DNA of 64,000 bases from UBA1952 sp965200035. Lineage in GTDB: Bacteria; Bacteroidota; Bacteroidia; Chitinophagales; Chitinophagaceae. Of this stretch, positions 52,589 through 60,460 are shown piece by piece. The DNA lies in contig OZ241334.1 of NCBI GenBank assembly GCA_965200035.1, forward strand, positions 3,720,001-3,784,000. Direction: 5' to 3'. The notes beneath the pieces are model-generated. The model did not search any database and had not been told where the DNA came from. It was given only the letters and a program-made list of their open reading frames with translations. The position numbers and the translations under genes were made by a program. Position 1 is the stretch's first letter; each line of letters opens with the position of its first letter.

Positions 52589-55500
52589 GTGGGAATGAGC
52601 AAAAGCACAAGACAGCGCTGACGGTCAATACCACCATTCAGGCCATCCTGAAATTACTGGTGCAGAAAACCGGCGTCAACTTTCATCAGTATAAGCCCGC
52701 TACGCTGGAGCGCAGGATCATGCGCCGTATGCAATTGCTGAATATCAAAGACGAAGCCGGTTACCTGGCCTACCTGATAGCATCAGAAGCAGAGCAGCAC
52801 CACCTTTACAAAGAAATGCTGGTGCATGTCACCTCTTTCTTCCGGGATGAATCTTCGTTTGATTTTTTATGCAGTCAGGTATTACCAGCCATTCTCAAAG
52901 AAAAAGGACCGGAAGATACCGTACGCATATGGGTTTGCGGCTGCGCTACCGGCGAGGAAGCCTATACCGTAGCCATGTGCCTGCACGAGCACCTGAAAGA
53001 AAGCAGGGATTTTACCCGCATCAAGATATTCGCCTCCGATCTTTCAGAGACTGCTATTGCAAAGGCACGCCGCGCAATCTATTCTACAACAACCCTGGCA
53101 AAGCTCTCCGATGCGCGGATCGGGCATTATTTCGAAGACTGTAAGCAGGGAAAGCGTATAAAAACATTCATCCGTGATATGTGCGTATTTGCTGTGCACG
53201 ATGTATTGTCGCACCCGCCATTCGCCAATCTTGATCTGGTTACGTGCCGCAACGTGCTCATCTATATGCAGCCTGTATTGCAGCGAAAGGTCCTGGCAAC
53301 ATTTTCGTATGCATTAAAACAGGGTGGCTACCTGTTTCTTGGAAAATCAGAGACGAGCGGACTGGCAGGCAAGTTTGAGCCGGTCAATAAAACCGCGAAT
53401 ATCTATATAAACAAAGAACGAAATAGCAAGTTATTCAATGTAATTCCCCAGGCCACTGATGAAAAGGCTACTACGGCAGAATCATCGGAACGCGCTTATA
53501 CTATGGAGAAAAAAGACTTTCAACGGGCCACCGATGAGGTGCTGCTTGCCCGATATATACCCGCCGGCGTGGTGGTCAATGATGGCTTCGACATTGTCGA
53601 TTTTCGTGGCAATACCGGATTTTATATTGACCCTTCCCCGGGTATTGCCAGCCTCAGCATCCTTAAGATGATCCGTAAGGGGCTTTACCTCGATCTTCAG
53701 GAAGCCCTGAATAAGGTAAAAGCAGAGAAGATTTTTGTAAGCAAAGAAGGCATCGCCCTGGAGCATGACGGATTGCTGCGCAGAATAACGCTGGAAGTAC
53801 AGCCGCTCACCGGTACAAGAGAGAAATTTTACCTCATCCTCTTCCGCGATGTAACGCCTGAGCAGGCCGAGCCTTTAACGGATGATGGCATCAACAGCAC
53901 CCGCGATCTCCGCATTCATCAGCTGGAGCAGGAGTTGATGCAAAGCCGGGAGCAGCTACGCGCGATAAGCGAAGAGCAGGAAGCGACCAACGAGGAATTT
54001 CAATCGGCCAATGACGAGCTGAAAGCATTGAATGAAGAATTGCAGACCTCGCAGGAAGAGCTGATCTCTACCAACGAAGAATTATCAGTACGCAACCGCG
54101 AGCTGGCACAGTTGAACACCGAGATCAATGATGGCCGTGCATTTACCGAATCTATCCTCAATACCACTACAGATGGCCTGATTGTTCTGGATAAGGACTT
54201 ATGTGTCCGTTCTGCCAATGATGCATTTTACAACACTTTTAAAGTAACTGCGGCAGAAACCGAGGGCTGCCTTATCTATGATCTTGGCAATAAGCAATGG
54301 AATATCCCGAACCTTCGGCGTGCGCTTGGCGGGATTCTGCTTCAGCAAGCGGAGCTGGAGAACTTTGTTGTCGGGCATCAGTTTGAGAACATCGGTTTCA
54401 AGGTCATGAGCCTGAATGCCCGTCAGCTTCGCCTCGAAAATGCGACAGAGCCGCTCATGCTCGTAGTAATAACAGACATTACCGAACGTACCCAACTGGC
54501 CAAAGAGCTGCGCGATACAGGTATAAAGCTGGATTATGCGCTGGATACCGGCATGATCGGCACCTGGGAGCTTAACCCTGATACTGGCAGCTTTGAGACA
54601 TCTGCCCAGAGCCGCCTGAACTTCGGCCTGAGCGCAGATACCAACTTCACCTATGAGCGCTTCCAATCCATGATTGTGCCGGAAGACCGGGACGATGTAG
54701 TTGCCGGCATCCGCCACGCCATGCATACCGGCAGGCGGTATGCCAGAGAGTTTCGCGTGATCTGGCCTGATGAGAGCACACACTGGATTGCCATAGCCGG
54801 CAATGTACTGGCAGAGCAGGAGGGGGCATCAAACGACATGGTAGGGGTATTTATGGATATCACAGACCGCAAGTCGGCAGAACAGCAGTTGAAGTACAGC
54901 GAGCTGCACTTCCGTACACTGGCCAACAGCGCCCCCGTTATGATTGCCATGACGAGCACAGACGGCGCGTTTAATTTTTATAACCAGCAGTGGCTCGCCT
55001 TTACCGGCAGGAGCGAAAACGACCATACCGGCAGCTGGAAAAACGACATGCATCCCGATGATGTTAAAGGCTACAATACCTTGTACCAATCGTCCTTAAG
55101 AGATCATAAGCGATTTGATGTAGACTTTCGCCTGCGGCACCGTGGCCGATACCGCTGGATATCCTGCGCCGCCGTACCGCGCTTCGGGGTCAACAACAGA
55201 TTCGATGGCTACACCATGGCCTGTACCGATGTGCACGATCAGAAGATGGTGCAGGAAACCCTGGAGCGCAAAGTGGAAGAGCGCACCGAGGCCCTGCGCA
55301 ATGTAAATGATGATCTGCTGGACCGCAACCGTGAGCTGGAGCAGTTCGCCTCCGTGACCTCGCACGATCTGCAGGAGCCACTACGCAAGATCCGCATCTT
55401 TACCAGCCTGCTCAGCGGCAAAAATCCGGACAAGGAAAGCGAGCAGGCCGGGTACCTGAGCAAGATAGAGCTGGCCGCTTCGCGGATGATCGGCCTCATA

Positions 55501-56016
55501 CAAGACCTGCTCAACTTCTCATCGCTCAAAGAGCGCAGCAAAGAGTTTGTGCCGCTGGACCTCAACAGAACCCTGCAGGATGTGCTGGCCGATTATGATC
55601 TGCTCATTCACGACAAAGCTGCCGAGATTACCATTGGCAACCTGCCGGTTATTGACGGTGTGCCACTGCAGATGAATCAGCTCTTCTATAATCTGATTGG
55701 CAACGCGCTCAAGTTTTCCAAGCCTGCCGAACCGCCCAGAATCAGGATCATAGCCTCTGAAGTAAGTGAGGAAGAAATGCGGAGCTATCGCCTGAAGCCG
55801 AACAATGAATATGTAAGAATCATCGTCTCCGATAACGGAATCGGATTTGATGAGGCCTACAGCGAGCGCATCTTCCAGATATTTCAGCGCCTGCATACGA
55901 AAGATAAATATCAGGGAAATGGAATCGGCCTCGCGCTGTGCTGCGCATCATGCAAAATCACCAAGGCATCATTCTGGCGCACTCCGTGCCGGATGACGGC
56001 ACCTCGTTTGAATTGA
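52585..56016 (+). CDS. CheR methyltransferase/multi-PAS hybrid histidine kinase, frameshifted near the 3' end
   Basis: An 1,143-aa signalling protein. Order: CheR-type methyltransferase (about residues 15-275, VRIWVCGCATGEEAYTVAM as the SAM site, LDLVTCRNVLIYM); a PAS-like segment (about 310-425); a coiled coil of Glu/Gln repeats (about 440-515); three PAS domains (about 515-890); HisKA with His927 in VTSHDLQEPLRKI; and HATPase with N box NLIGNALKF, G1 SDNGIGFD and G2 GNGIGLAL. The CheB half usual in such proteins is missing. After GLALC the frame changes: one base lost near 55942 would restore RIMQNHQGI and a stop at 56042, so the present tail is out of frame. Start is GTG. Confidence 0.9.
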   Translation: MSGNEQKHKTALTVNTTIQAILKLLVQKTGVNFHQYKPATLERRIMRRMQLLNIKDEAGYLAYLIASEAEQHHLYKEMLVHVTSFFRDESSFDFLCSQVLPAILKEKGPEDTVRIWVCGCATGEEAYTVAMCLHEHLKESRDFTRIKIFASDLSETAIAKARRAIYSTTTLAKLSDARIGHYFEDCKQGKRIKTFIRDMCVFAVHDVLSHPPFANLDLVTCRNVLIYMQPVLQRKVLATFSYALKQGGYLFLGKSETSGLAGKFEPVNKTANIYINKERNSKLFNVIPQATDEKATTAESSERAYTMEKKDFQRATDEVLLARYIPAGVVVNDGFDIVDFRGNTGFYIDPSPGIASLSILKMIRKGLYLDLQEALNKVKAEKIFVSKEGIALEHDGLLRRITLEVQPLTGTREKFYLILFRDVTPEQAEPLTDDGINSTRDLRIHQLEQELMQSREQLRAISEEQEATNEEFQSANDELKALNEELQTSQEELISTNEELSVRNRELAQLNTEINDGRAFTESILNTTTDGLIVLDKDLCVRSANDAFYNTFKVTAAETEGCLIYDLGNKQWNIPNLRRALGGILLQQAELENFVVGHQFENIGFKVMSLNARQLRLENATEPLMLVVITDITERTQLAKELRDTGIKLDYALDTGMIGTWELNPDTGSFETSAQSRLNFGLSADTNFTYERFQSMIVPEDRDDVVAGIRHAMHTGRRYAREFRVIWPDESTHWIAIAGNVLAEQEGASNDMVGVFMDITDRKSAEQQLKYSELHFRTLANSAPVMIAMTSTDGAFNFYNQQWLAFTGRSENDHTGSWKNDMHPDDVKGYNTLYQSSLRDHKRFDVDFRLRHRGRYRWISCAAVPRFGVNNRFDGYTMACTDVHDQKMVQETLERKVEERTEALRNVNDDLLDRNRELEQFASVTSHDLQEPLRKIRIFTSLLSGKNPDKESEQAGYLSKIELAASRMIGLIQDLLNFSSLKERSKEFVPLDLNRTLQDVLADYDLLIHDKAAEITIGNLPVIDGVPLQMNQLFYNLIGNALKFSKPAEPPRIRIIASEVSEEEMRSYRLKPNNEYVRIIVSDNGIGFDEAYSERIFQIFQRLHTKDKYQGNGIGLALCCASCKITKASFWRTPCRMTAPRLN

Positions 56017-56110
56017 TACTGCCCGTTCAGCAGCCAGGATAGGAAGCGAACCAGTACCGAACTCGTAAGTCCTTACCCTTTTTTTACCCAATTCTATCAG
56101 TGCACAGGCC

Positions 56111-56180
56111 GCAGTGGGATGCTTTGTGCCTCAGCATGACTCATACGCCAGTCATGCTGAGGCACAAAGGATCCCACAGC
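56111..56180. repeat. Dispersed hairpin repeat, copy 3 (near-perfect hairpin)
   Basis: Arms 56111-56141 and 56150-56180 are almost exact reverse complements (GCAGTGGGATGCTTTGTGCC... against ...GGCACAAAGGATCCCACAGC) with an 8-nt loop; the right arm lacks one base. It is the best copy of the family also seen at 5943 and 22118. Its right end merges into a short 21-bp array. Confidence 0.85.
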
Positions 56181-56231
56181 AAGCAGGAAGAATCCCGCAG
56201 AAAACAGGAAATATCCCACAACGGACATGGC
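56169..56231. repeat. 21-bp tandem array, locus 3 (3 units)
   Basis: Three 21-bp units start at 56169, 56190 and 56211, each with ATCCCACA or ATCCCGCA; the first two end in CAGGAA. The first unit is the end of the hairpin repeat, so the array seems to have grown out of it. Confidence 0.6.
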
Positions 56232-56280
56232 TCTGAAGTATAAGCCGCTGAACAGCGCCTGCTACATGCGGTAAACAGCA

Positions 56281-56314
56281 AAAAGAATGCCGCTCAGTTG
56301 AGCGGCATTCTTTT
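56281..56314. terminator. Bidirectional terminator
   Basis: AAAAGAATGCCGCTCA (56281-56296) pairs perfectly with 56299-56314 around GT, with A- and T-runs at the two ends. It lies between the kinase gene and the convergent hypothetical gene. Confidence 0.9.
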
Positions 56315-56359
56315 AAAGCTAAGTGATCAGATGTGTGATTAAACTCACCTACTCATTAT

Positions 56360-57055
56360 TTATCCGGTAACCGTAACACTTAATACACTGCTCCATTGTC
56401 CTACTTCCTCATCATTCGTCCGGAAGATGATTTTATACTTCCAGATTTCTGACTGGCCGGCGGGTGGCAACGCGTGCTTGTCCTGCCAGTTGGGGTGATT
56501 ATCAAGATCATAGAGCACGAAGCCGCGCGTGTCGCCATTGTCTTTGTAGATGGCTATGCCATCCATTCCCTGCTTGGCCCATACGATCTCCGGGAAGCCG
56601 CCGCTGCCGGTGCGTATGCTTACCTGAGGAGTAAGGGTGGTGTAGTCCACCACAGTTTCTACGCCTTCTATGCCCATATCCAGCCCATCGGCCACGCTGT
56701 ACGCGCTGCTTGCTTTGATTCTCTTTACCAGCGTCTGTATGCGGGTAAAGCCGCCCGGCGCTACTGCAACCGGCACAGAGCCCAGATTTGGTGGCATAGG
56801 TGGCTGTACTTCAGCGCCTGCCGGCAGTCCATCTCTTAGTGCATTCTTGTAGGCCGTCCACTGCTTGTTGTACGCATTTACCATGTGTGTGGCTTGCAGC
56901 CGGTAGGCAAAATCAGAGCTGATGTTAGCAACATCCAGCTCATCATTGGGGGTGAGGCCATACTTGCTCATGTAGGCAGGCAGTTTGGCATTGAAGTTGT
57001 TGAGCCAGAGCACTCTGTCTGCATCTGGCTTTGGCAGATACGGTTGTTTTGCCAT
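56360..57055 (-). CDS. Conserved hypothetical protein with a possible C-terminal FnIII-like domain
   Basis: A 231-aa protein without signal peptide. Residues 1-85 are helical (DRVLWLNNFNAKLPAYMSKYGLTPNDELDVANIS, AYNKQWTAYKNALRDG); 95-135 contain a second helical segment (FTRIQTLVKRIKASSAYSVADG), and the last 90 residues look like a beta domain ending WKYKIIFRTNDEEVGQWSSVLSVTVTG, in the style of fibronectin type III. I have seen this type repeatedly in Chitinophagaceae but know no function for it. It is transcribed alone, with the 21-bp array at 57171 upstream. Confidence 0.75.
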   Translation of the reverse strand: MAKQPYLPKPDADRVLWLNNFNAKLPAYMSKYGLTPNDELDVANISSDFAYRLQATHMVNAYNKQWTAYKNALRDGLPAGAEVQPPMPPNLGSVPVAVAPGGFTRIQTLVKRIKASSAYSVADGLDMGIEGVETVVDYTTLTPQVSIRTGSGGFPEIVWAKQGMDGIAIYKDNGDTRGFVLYDLDNHPNWQDKHALPPAGQSEIWKYKIIFRTNDEEVGQWSSVLSVTVTG

Positions 57056-57170
57056 TTCTTGTGTTTTTTTAGGGTGATTAAATGATAACTATAAAGCGAT
57101 AAAGGTATATCATTAACGCGTATGGTATATGCTTATTGCATAAAATGAACTTTTTTTTGGGGCTAAGCAG

Positions 57171-57380
57171 GCACTTACGGGCTACTGGTATGCACTGACA
57201 AGCTCCCCGTCAGCACTGACGGGCTTCCGGTACGCGCTGACGGGCTCCAGGTTTGCGCTGACGGGCTCCAGGTTTGCGCTGACGCGCTTCAGGTTTGTAC
57301 TGACGCGCTTCCGGTTTGTGCTGACGGGAAGCTCGTCAGCGCTGCTGAGCTCTTCGTCAGTGCTGACGGGGAGCTCGTCA
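57171..57380. repeat. 21-bp tandem array, locus 4 (10 units)
   Basis: Ten units of exactly 21 bp begin at 57171, 57192, 57213, 57234, 57255, 57276, 57297, 57318, 57339 and 57360. Units 4 and 5 are identical. Most start GCGCTGAC or GCACTGAC; the middle ones end CAGGTTT and the outer ones CTCGTCA, so two unit types alternate in blocks. The palindrome CCGTCAGCACTGACGG spans the junction of units 2 and 3. It lies between the hypothetical gene and the T9SS protein's terminator. Confidence 0.92.
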
Positions 57381-57463
57381 GGCCGGTTTCCGCCGGATGA
57401 TTGGGTGCAAAACTTCCGGTAATCGTACCGTCATTGCCGATTGGCGCTGATATTAGACCAATA

Positions 57464-57490
57464 AAGAAGGGCGGAATTTCCACCCTTCTT
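57464..57490 (-). terminator. Terminator after the T9SS protein gene
   Basis: AAGAAGGG (57464-57471) pairs with CCCTTCTT (57483-57490), with an inner GGAA/TTCC and one mismatch. On the minus strand it is 25 nt past the stop at 57515. Confidence 0.75.
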
Positions 57491-57514
57491 TTCTTTCATA
57501 AATTATCCGCATAT

Positions 57515-59389
57515 CTAGCGTACTATGGTAAGTTTCTTAATTGTCCTGCCCCGCTCTGTCTGTAGCTGTACCGTATAATTGCCGGGTGCTTGCTTAGTGA
57601 GATCCATCGCTATCATCCGGCATTGGGTTAGCAACTGCCGGAGTATCCGCTCGCCGGTAACGCTGTATACAGTTACAGTTCCGCTTACCTGATGATCGGT
57701 GGATATTGTAAAAAGACCACCTCCGGGGTTAGGAAATATGCTTAATCCATCTGCGTCTGGTGTTGAAATTCCCGTAGCAGTATGATGAACAAGAATATTG
57801 TTACTATAGGCAATCAGTGGTTGTGCACAAGGGTCGCTGTTTTCGATTGTTGCCTGTACTACATCACCATCTTCGAGCTTATCCGTTGCCCATGTTGTGC
57901 CGGTATTGGTCGTTGTTCGCCCGTTGAGCAGCCATTGGTACCGGGACGTCGTGCCGCCTATGCCCTGTACTGTAAATATGATCTCCTCTCCGGGACGGAC
58001 AGCACCGGAAGGATTTACCGTAATTATTGCCGAGGTTGCAGAATATGGGATGACGTGGACTCCTACCTTATTGCTTATCGTAGGCTGTGCAGTAGGGCAA
58101 CCGGCAGATGAATAGAGCGCTACGCTGATGGTATCCATGTCCTGCAATGCCGCATCCATATATTGAGGCATTGTAGCGCCGGGAACGGATGTTCCGTTTT
58201 TATACCATTGATAAGCAGGCGTAATGCCGCCGCCTGTCTGGTTCGTTACAAAAATAACAGGCGCGCCGGGGCACAGGGTGGTAGGCGGCAATGTATTGAT
58301 GTTGATGCCCGGTGTAACCGCAGGGGTTACTTGTATTGTCAGCGGCAATGATATTACCTGCCTGGGTGAGGCGCAGGCAATGGACGAAGTAAGCTGTAAT
58401 GCAATCTGGTCATTGTCCTGAAGGCTTGCCGTTTTAAATGTCATATTGTTGGGCGCGCCTGCAAATGGCAGGCCATTTTTCAGCCACTGATATAGCGGGT
58501 TACTTCCACCATAGGCAGTAGTGGCATAAAAGGCAATAGAATCGCCCGCACAGATACTGGCAGGCGTAGCTGTGAGCATCACAGAAGGTGTAGGAGCACC
58601 AATGTGTACCGTTAGTGCATTGGAAACTGCGCCCGTTCTGCTGGCGCAGGTGTAGCTGGTAGTCATGGATACTGTGATTATATCGCCATTTGCCAGAGTA
58701 CCGGAAGTAAATATTGAACCAGTTGCCCCGCTTACAGGCATTCCGTTTCTAATCCATTGATAAGTAGGGACGGTTCCTCCATTAATTGAAGAAGCGGAAA
58801 ACATAAGAGTGTTGCCTGCACAGTTGATGCCGGTATCCGGAGTGGTGATGCTTACAGAAGGCGTCAGTATGGGCAGCACACTAATGATTACCGGTGCGCT
58901 GGTAACAACTACCTGACTGGCACAATAAGAACTGCTTTCCATACGGCAGGTGATGGTATCGCCATTGGCTGGCGTGTAGGTATAGGTTGCGCTGTTGGCA
59001 CCAGCGATAGGTTGGCTGTTGCGCAGCCACTGATAGTGGGGAGCAGTACCCGGCTCAGTAGTTATTGCCGTAAGTGTTGCTGGTGTATTGGTGCAGGTAT
59101 TGAGCGCCGCCGGACTAACCGTGATTGTTGGCAGTTTAAGATCAAAGCCCGCACAACTGGCCATGTCTACAATATTGATGTTTAAATCAGCGCTGGTATT
59201 ATCGGTGCTTATGGAGTCTTGCCCAATAGTATAAGAAATGATATTGTTTGTACCATTTTGGTTATGGCTGTTTGTATACAAGTGATTCCCGAGGCATGCC
59301 ATGCCGCGAGGTACTATTACGGAGATATTATTAGGATTAACAACTATCCACGAGGCAGTTCTTACGCCCGAAGGATTGTATTTTACCAT
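57515..59389 (-). CDS. C-terminal part: Ig-like repeats with T9SS type A sorting domain
   Basis: This 624-aa piece begins at an internal ATG and has no signal peptide, so by itself it could not be exported. It holds about six repeated Ig-like modules of roughly 80 residues, each with a [YH]QWx[RK]N[GS] core (HYQWLRNSQPIAGANS, TYQWIRNGMPVSGATG, LYQWLKNGLPFAGAPN, AYQWYKNGTSVPGAT, RYQWLLNGRTT) and a following 'NGDTI' or 'DNDQI' type turn. The last 75 residues are a T9SS sorting domain (SIFPNPGGGLFTISTDHQVSGTVTVYSV ... TIKKLTIVR). The modules suggest a cell-surface adhesin or binding protein. See the pseudogene entry for the broken whole. Confidence 0.8.
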   Translation of the reverse strand: MVKYNPSGVRTASWIVVNPNNISVIVPRGMACLGNHLYTNSHNQNGTNNIISYTIGQDSISTDNTSADLNINIVDMASCAGFDLKLPTITVSPAALNTCTNTPATLTAITTEPGTAPHYQWLRNSQPIAGANSATYTYTPANGDTITCRMESSSYCASQVVVTSAPVIISVLPILTPSVSITTPDTGINCAGNTLMFSASSINGGTVPTYQWIRNGMPVSGATGSIFTSGTLANGDIITVSMTTSYTCASRTGAVSNALTVHIGAPTPSVMLTATPASICAGDSIAFYATTAYGGSNPLYQWLKNGLPFAGAPNNMTFKTASLQDNDQIALQLTSSIACASPRQVISLPLTIQVTPAVTPGININTLPPTTLCPGAPVIFVTNQTGGGITPAYQWYKNGTSVPGATMPQYMDAALQDMDTISVALYSSAGCPTAQPTISNKVGVHVIPYSATSAIITVNPSGAVRPGEEIIFTVQGIGGTTSRYQWLLNGRTTTNTGTTWATDKLEDGDVVQATIENSDPCAQPLIAYSNNILVHHTATGISTPDADGLSIFPNPGGGLFTISTDHQVSGTVTVYSVTGERILRQLLTQCRMIAMDLTKQAPGNYTVQLQTERGRTIKKLTIVR

Positions 59390-59530
59390 GTAGGTAGAAT
59401 CGCTATTTAAATTTTTATAGACAACATAAAAGTTACCCTGACAATCTGCAATAAGGTCCGGTACCGCATACTGAGCCTGCCTGGGCGGGGGACTTGCATC
59501 TACCAGAAAGGTCGCATTGCCAGTTCCATC

Positions 59531-59977
59531 TTACTTATAAACATTTTGATTGTCGCCCAAATTATAGATGAAGCCGCCGCCTGCAGCAAGATTCTCGTTT
59601 CCGCCAGAAACTGTATTGGCTTGGCTAAGATGGCCTGTATTTGTCCAGGTATTAGTGCCGGAATTATAATATTTATATTTTCCGGTTGACGGATCAACAC
59701 AGTAAAATGTGTTTGTATAAATATTAGTGCCTAAAGGTCTGGAAACTGTTAAGCCATTGCCCGTTAAAGGAATGGAATTTGCAACCGGATTAGTGGATGA
59801 GACGGGTAAAGCAGGATTATAATTAAAAATGTGCAGGCTATTGTTTTGTTCACCCCAAAGGTAGACTGTGCTACAGTCAGGTAACTGTGCTATAGATTGT
59901 AGGCTACAGCATATTAAAACCAGTAGCAATGTTATCAATATAGGTTTGGCCGGCATAATCAATGATTGTTGAGGCAT
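59531..59977 (-). CDS. N-terminal part: signal peptide and start of the exported protein
   Basis: This 148-aa piece carries the signal peptide and a region with repeated short YLWG.., YNPALP, YKYYNSGTNTWTNTG segments like a beta-propeller or LVIVD-type domain, then stops at TAA 59531. It lacks the T9SS tail, so without readthrough it would be a soluble periplasmic fragment. A start at 59956 gives a standard signal peptide; 59977 adds seven residues. It follows a terminator hairpin by only a few bases. Confidence 0.65.
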   Translation of the reverse strand: MPQQSLIMPAKPILITLLLVLICCSLQSIAQLPDCSTVYLWGEQNNSLHIFNYNPALPVSSTNPVANSIPLTGNGLTVSRPLGTNIYTNTFYCVDPSTGKYKYYNSGTNTWTNTGHLSQANTVSGGNENLAAGGGFIYNLGDNQNVYK

Positions 59978-59978
59978 A

Positions 59979-60028
59979 AAAAAATTGCCCAACCTGTGCC
60001 AGCCTTGGTTCTGACAAAGGTTGAGCAA
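59979..60028 (-). terminator. Terminator hairpin directly before a start codon
   Basis: On the minus strand TTGCTCAACCT (60028-60018) pairs with AGGTTGGGCAA (60004-59994, one G-T pair) and is followed by a run of seven T. The next gene's ATG (59977) begins within 10 nt of that run. It ends the upstream T9SS gene and may also act as an attenuator for the next. Confidence 0.65.
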
Positions 60029-60037
60029 ATGTAGTTT

Positions 60038-60421
60038 TTAATGCACAATCATTAGCTTCACAGCTTGTTGTGCCTCATTTCCTATCTTATAAGCGATAAT
60101 GTAGGTACCTGCTGCCAGTTTTTCTGTAGGTATTCGAAGTGTATGCATACCTATTGTCAGCATTTCATTATTCACAATGGTGCTGAGCGTGCGTCCGACA
60201 AGATCGGTGAGCCATATTTGCACCTTCGCATCTTTTGCCATATTCAGGGCTATCTGCACTTGACTATTTGCCGGATTCGGAGCTATTCTTACAATATTAT
60301 TGCTGTCTAGCACAGGTGCGCCCCGGTAAGCGGACTGATCGCTAAAGACTGGTGTTGTATCCTCTTCTTCACTATCGGTTACACTCAGTATGAAGTGGCA
60401 GGCATTACCCGTACTGTCCAC
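60038..60421 (-). CDS. C-terminal part: T9SS type A sorting domain
   Basis: A 127-aa piece with no genuine start (the first possible codon is GTG 60421). It continues the frame of the 60461-63193 piece after the TAA. Residues about 45-127 are a typical sorting domain: IVRIAPNPANSQVQIALNM, KVQIWLTDLVGRTL, LRIPTEKLAAGTYIIAYKIG, and VKLMIVH at the end. A free-standing T9SS tail without signal peptide makes no sense, which supports a broken larger gene. Confidence 0.6.
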   Translation of the reverse strand: MDSTGNACHFILSVTDSEEEDTTPVFSDQSAYRGAPVLDSNNIVRIAPNPANSQVQIALNMAKDAKVQIWLTDLVGRTLSTIVNNEMLTIGMHTLRIPTEKLAAGTYIIAYKIGNEAQQAVKLMIVH

Positions 60422-60460
60422 ACCTACAGCTTCTGAACTTAGTTCCTGAGTCAGGGTAAA

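Larger units (their letters stand above)
57515..59977 (-). pseudogene. T9SS-exported repeat protein interrupted by an in-frame TAA
   Basis: Read as one frame, 57515-59977 encodes about 820 aa: a signal peptide (MPAKPILITLLLVLICCSLQSIAQ from ATG 59956, or ATG 59977), a beta-propeller-like region, several repeated immunoglobulin-like domains and a T9SS tail. A single TAA at 59531-59533 cuts it; the frame on both sides is the same and the sequence continues sensibly (..NVYK, stop, DGTGNATFLVDASPPP..). There is no other stop over about 800 codons. It may be a recent nonsense mutation, a base-call error, or readthrough. It has its own terminator at 57464 and follows another damaged gene. Confidence 0.75.

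Noticed and set aside
57289..57483. Minus-strand 64-codon frame over the 57 kb array
   Set aside because: Same reason: a 21-bp repeat gives a heptapeptide frame. It also crosses the terminator of the T9SS gene.
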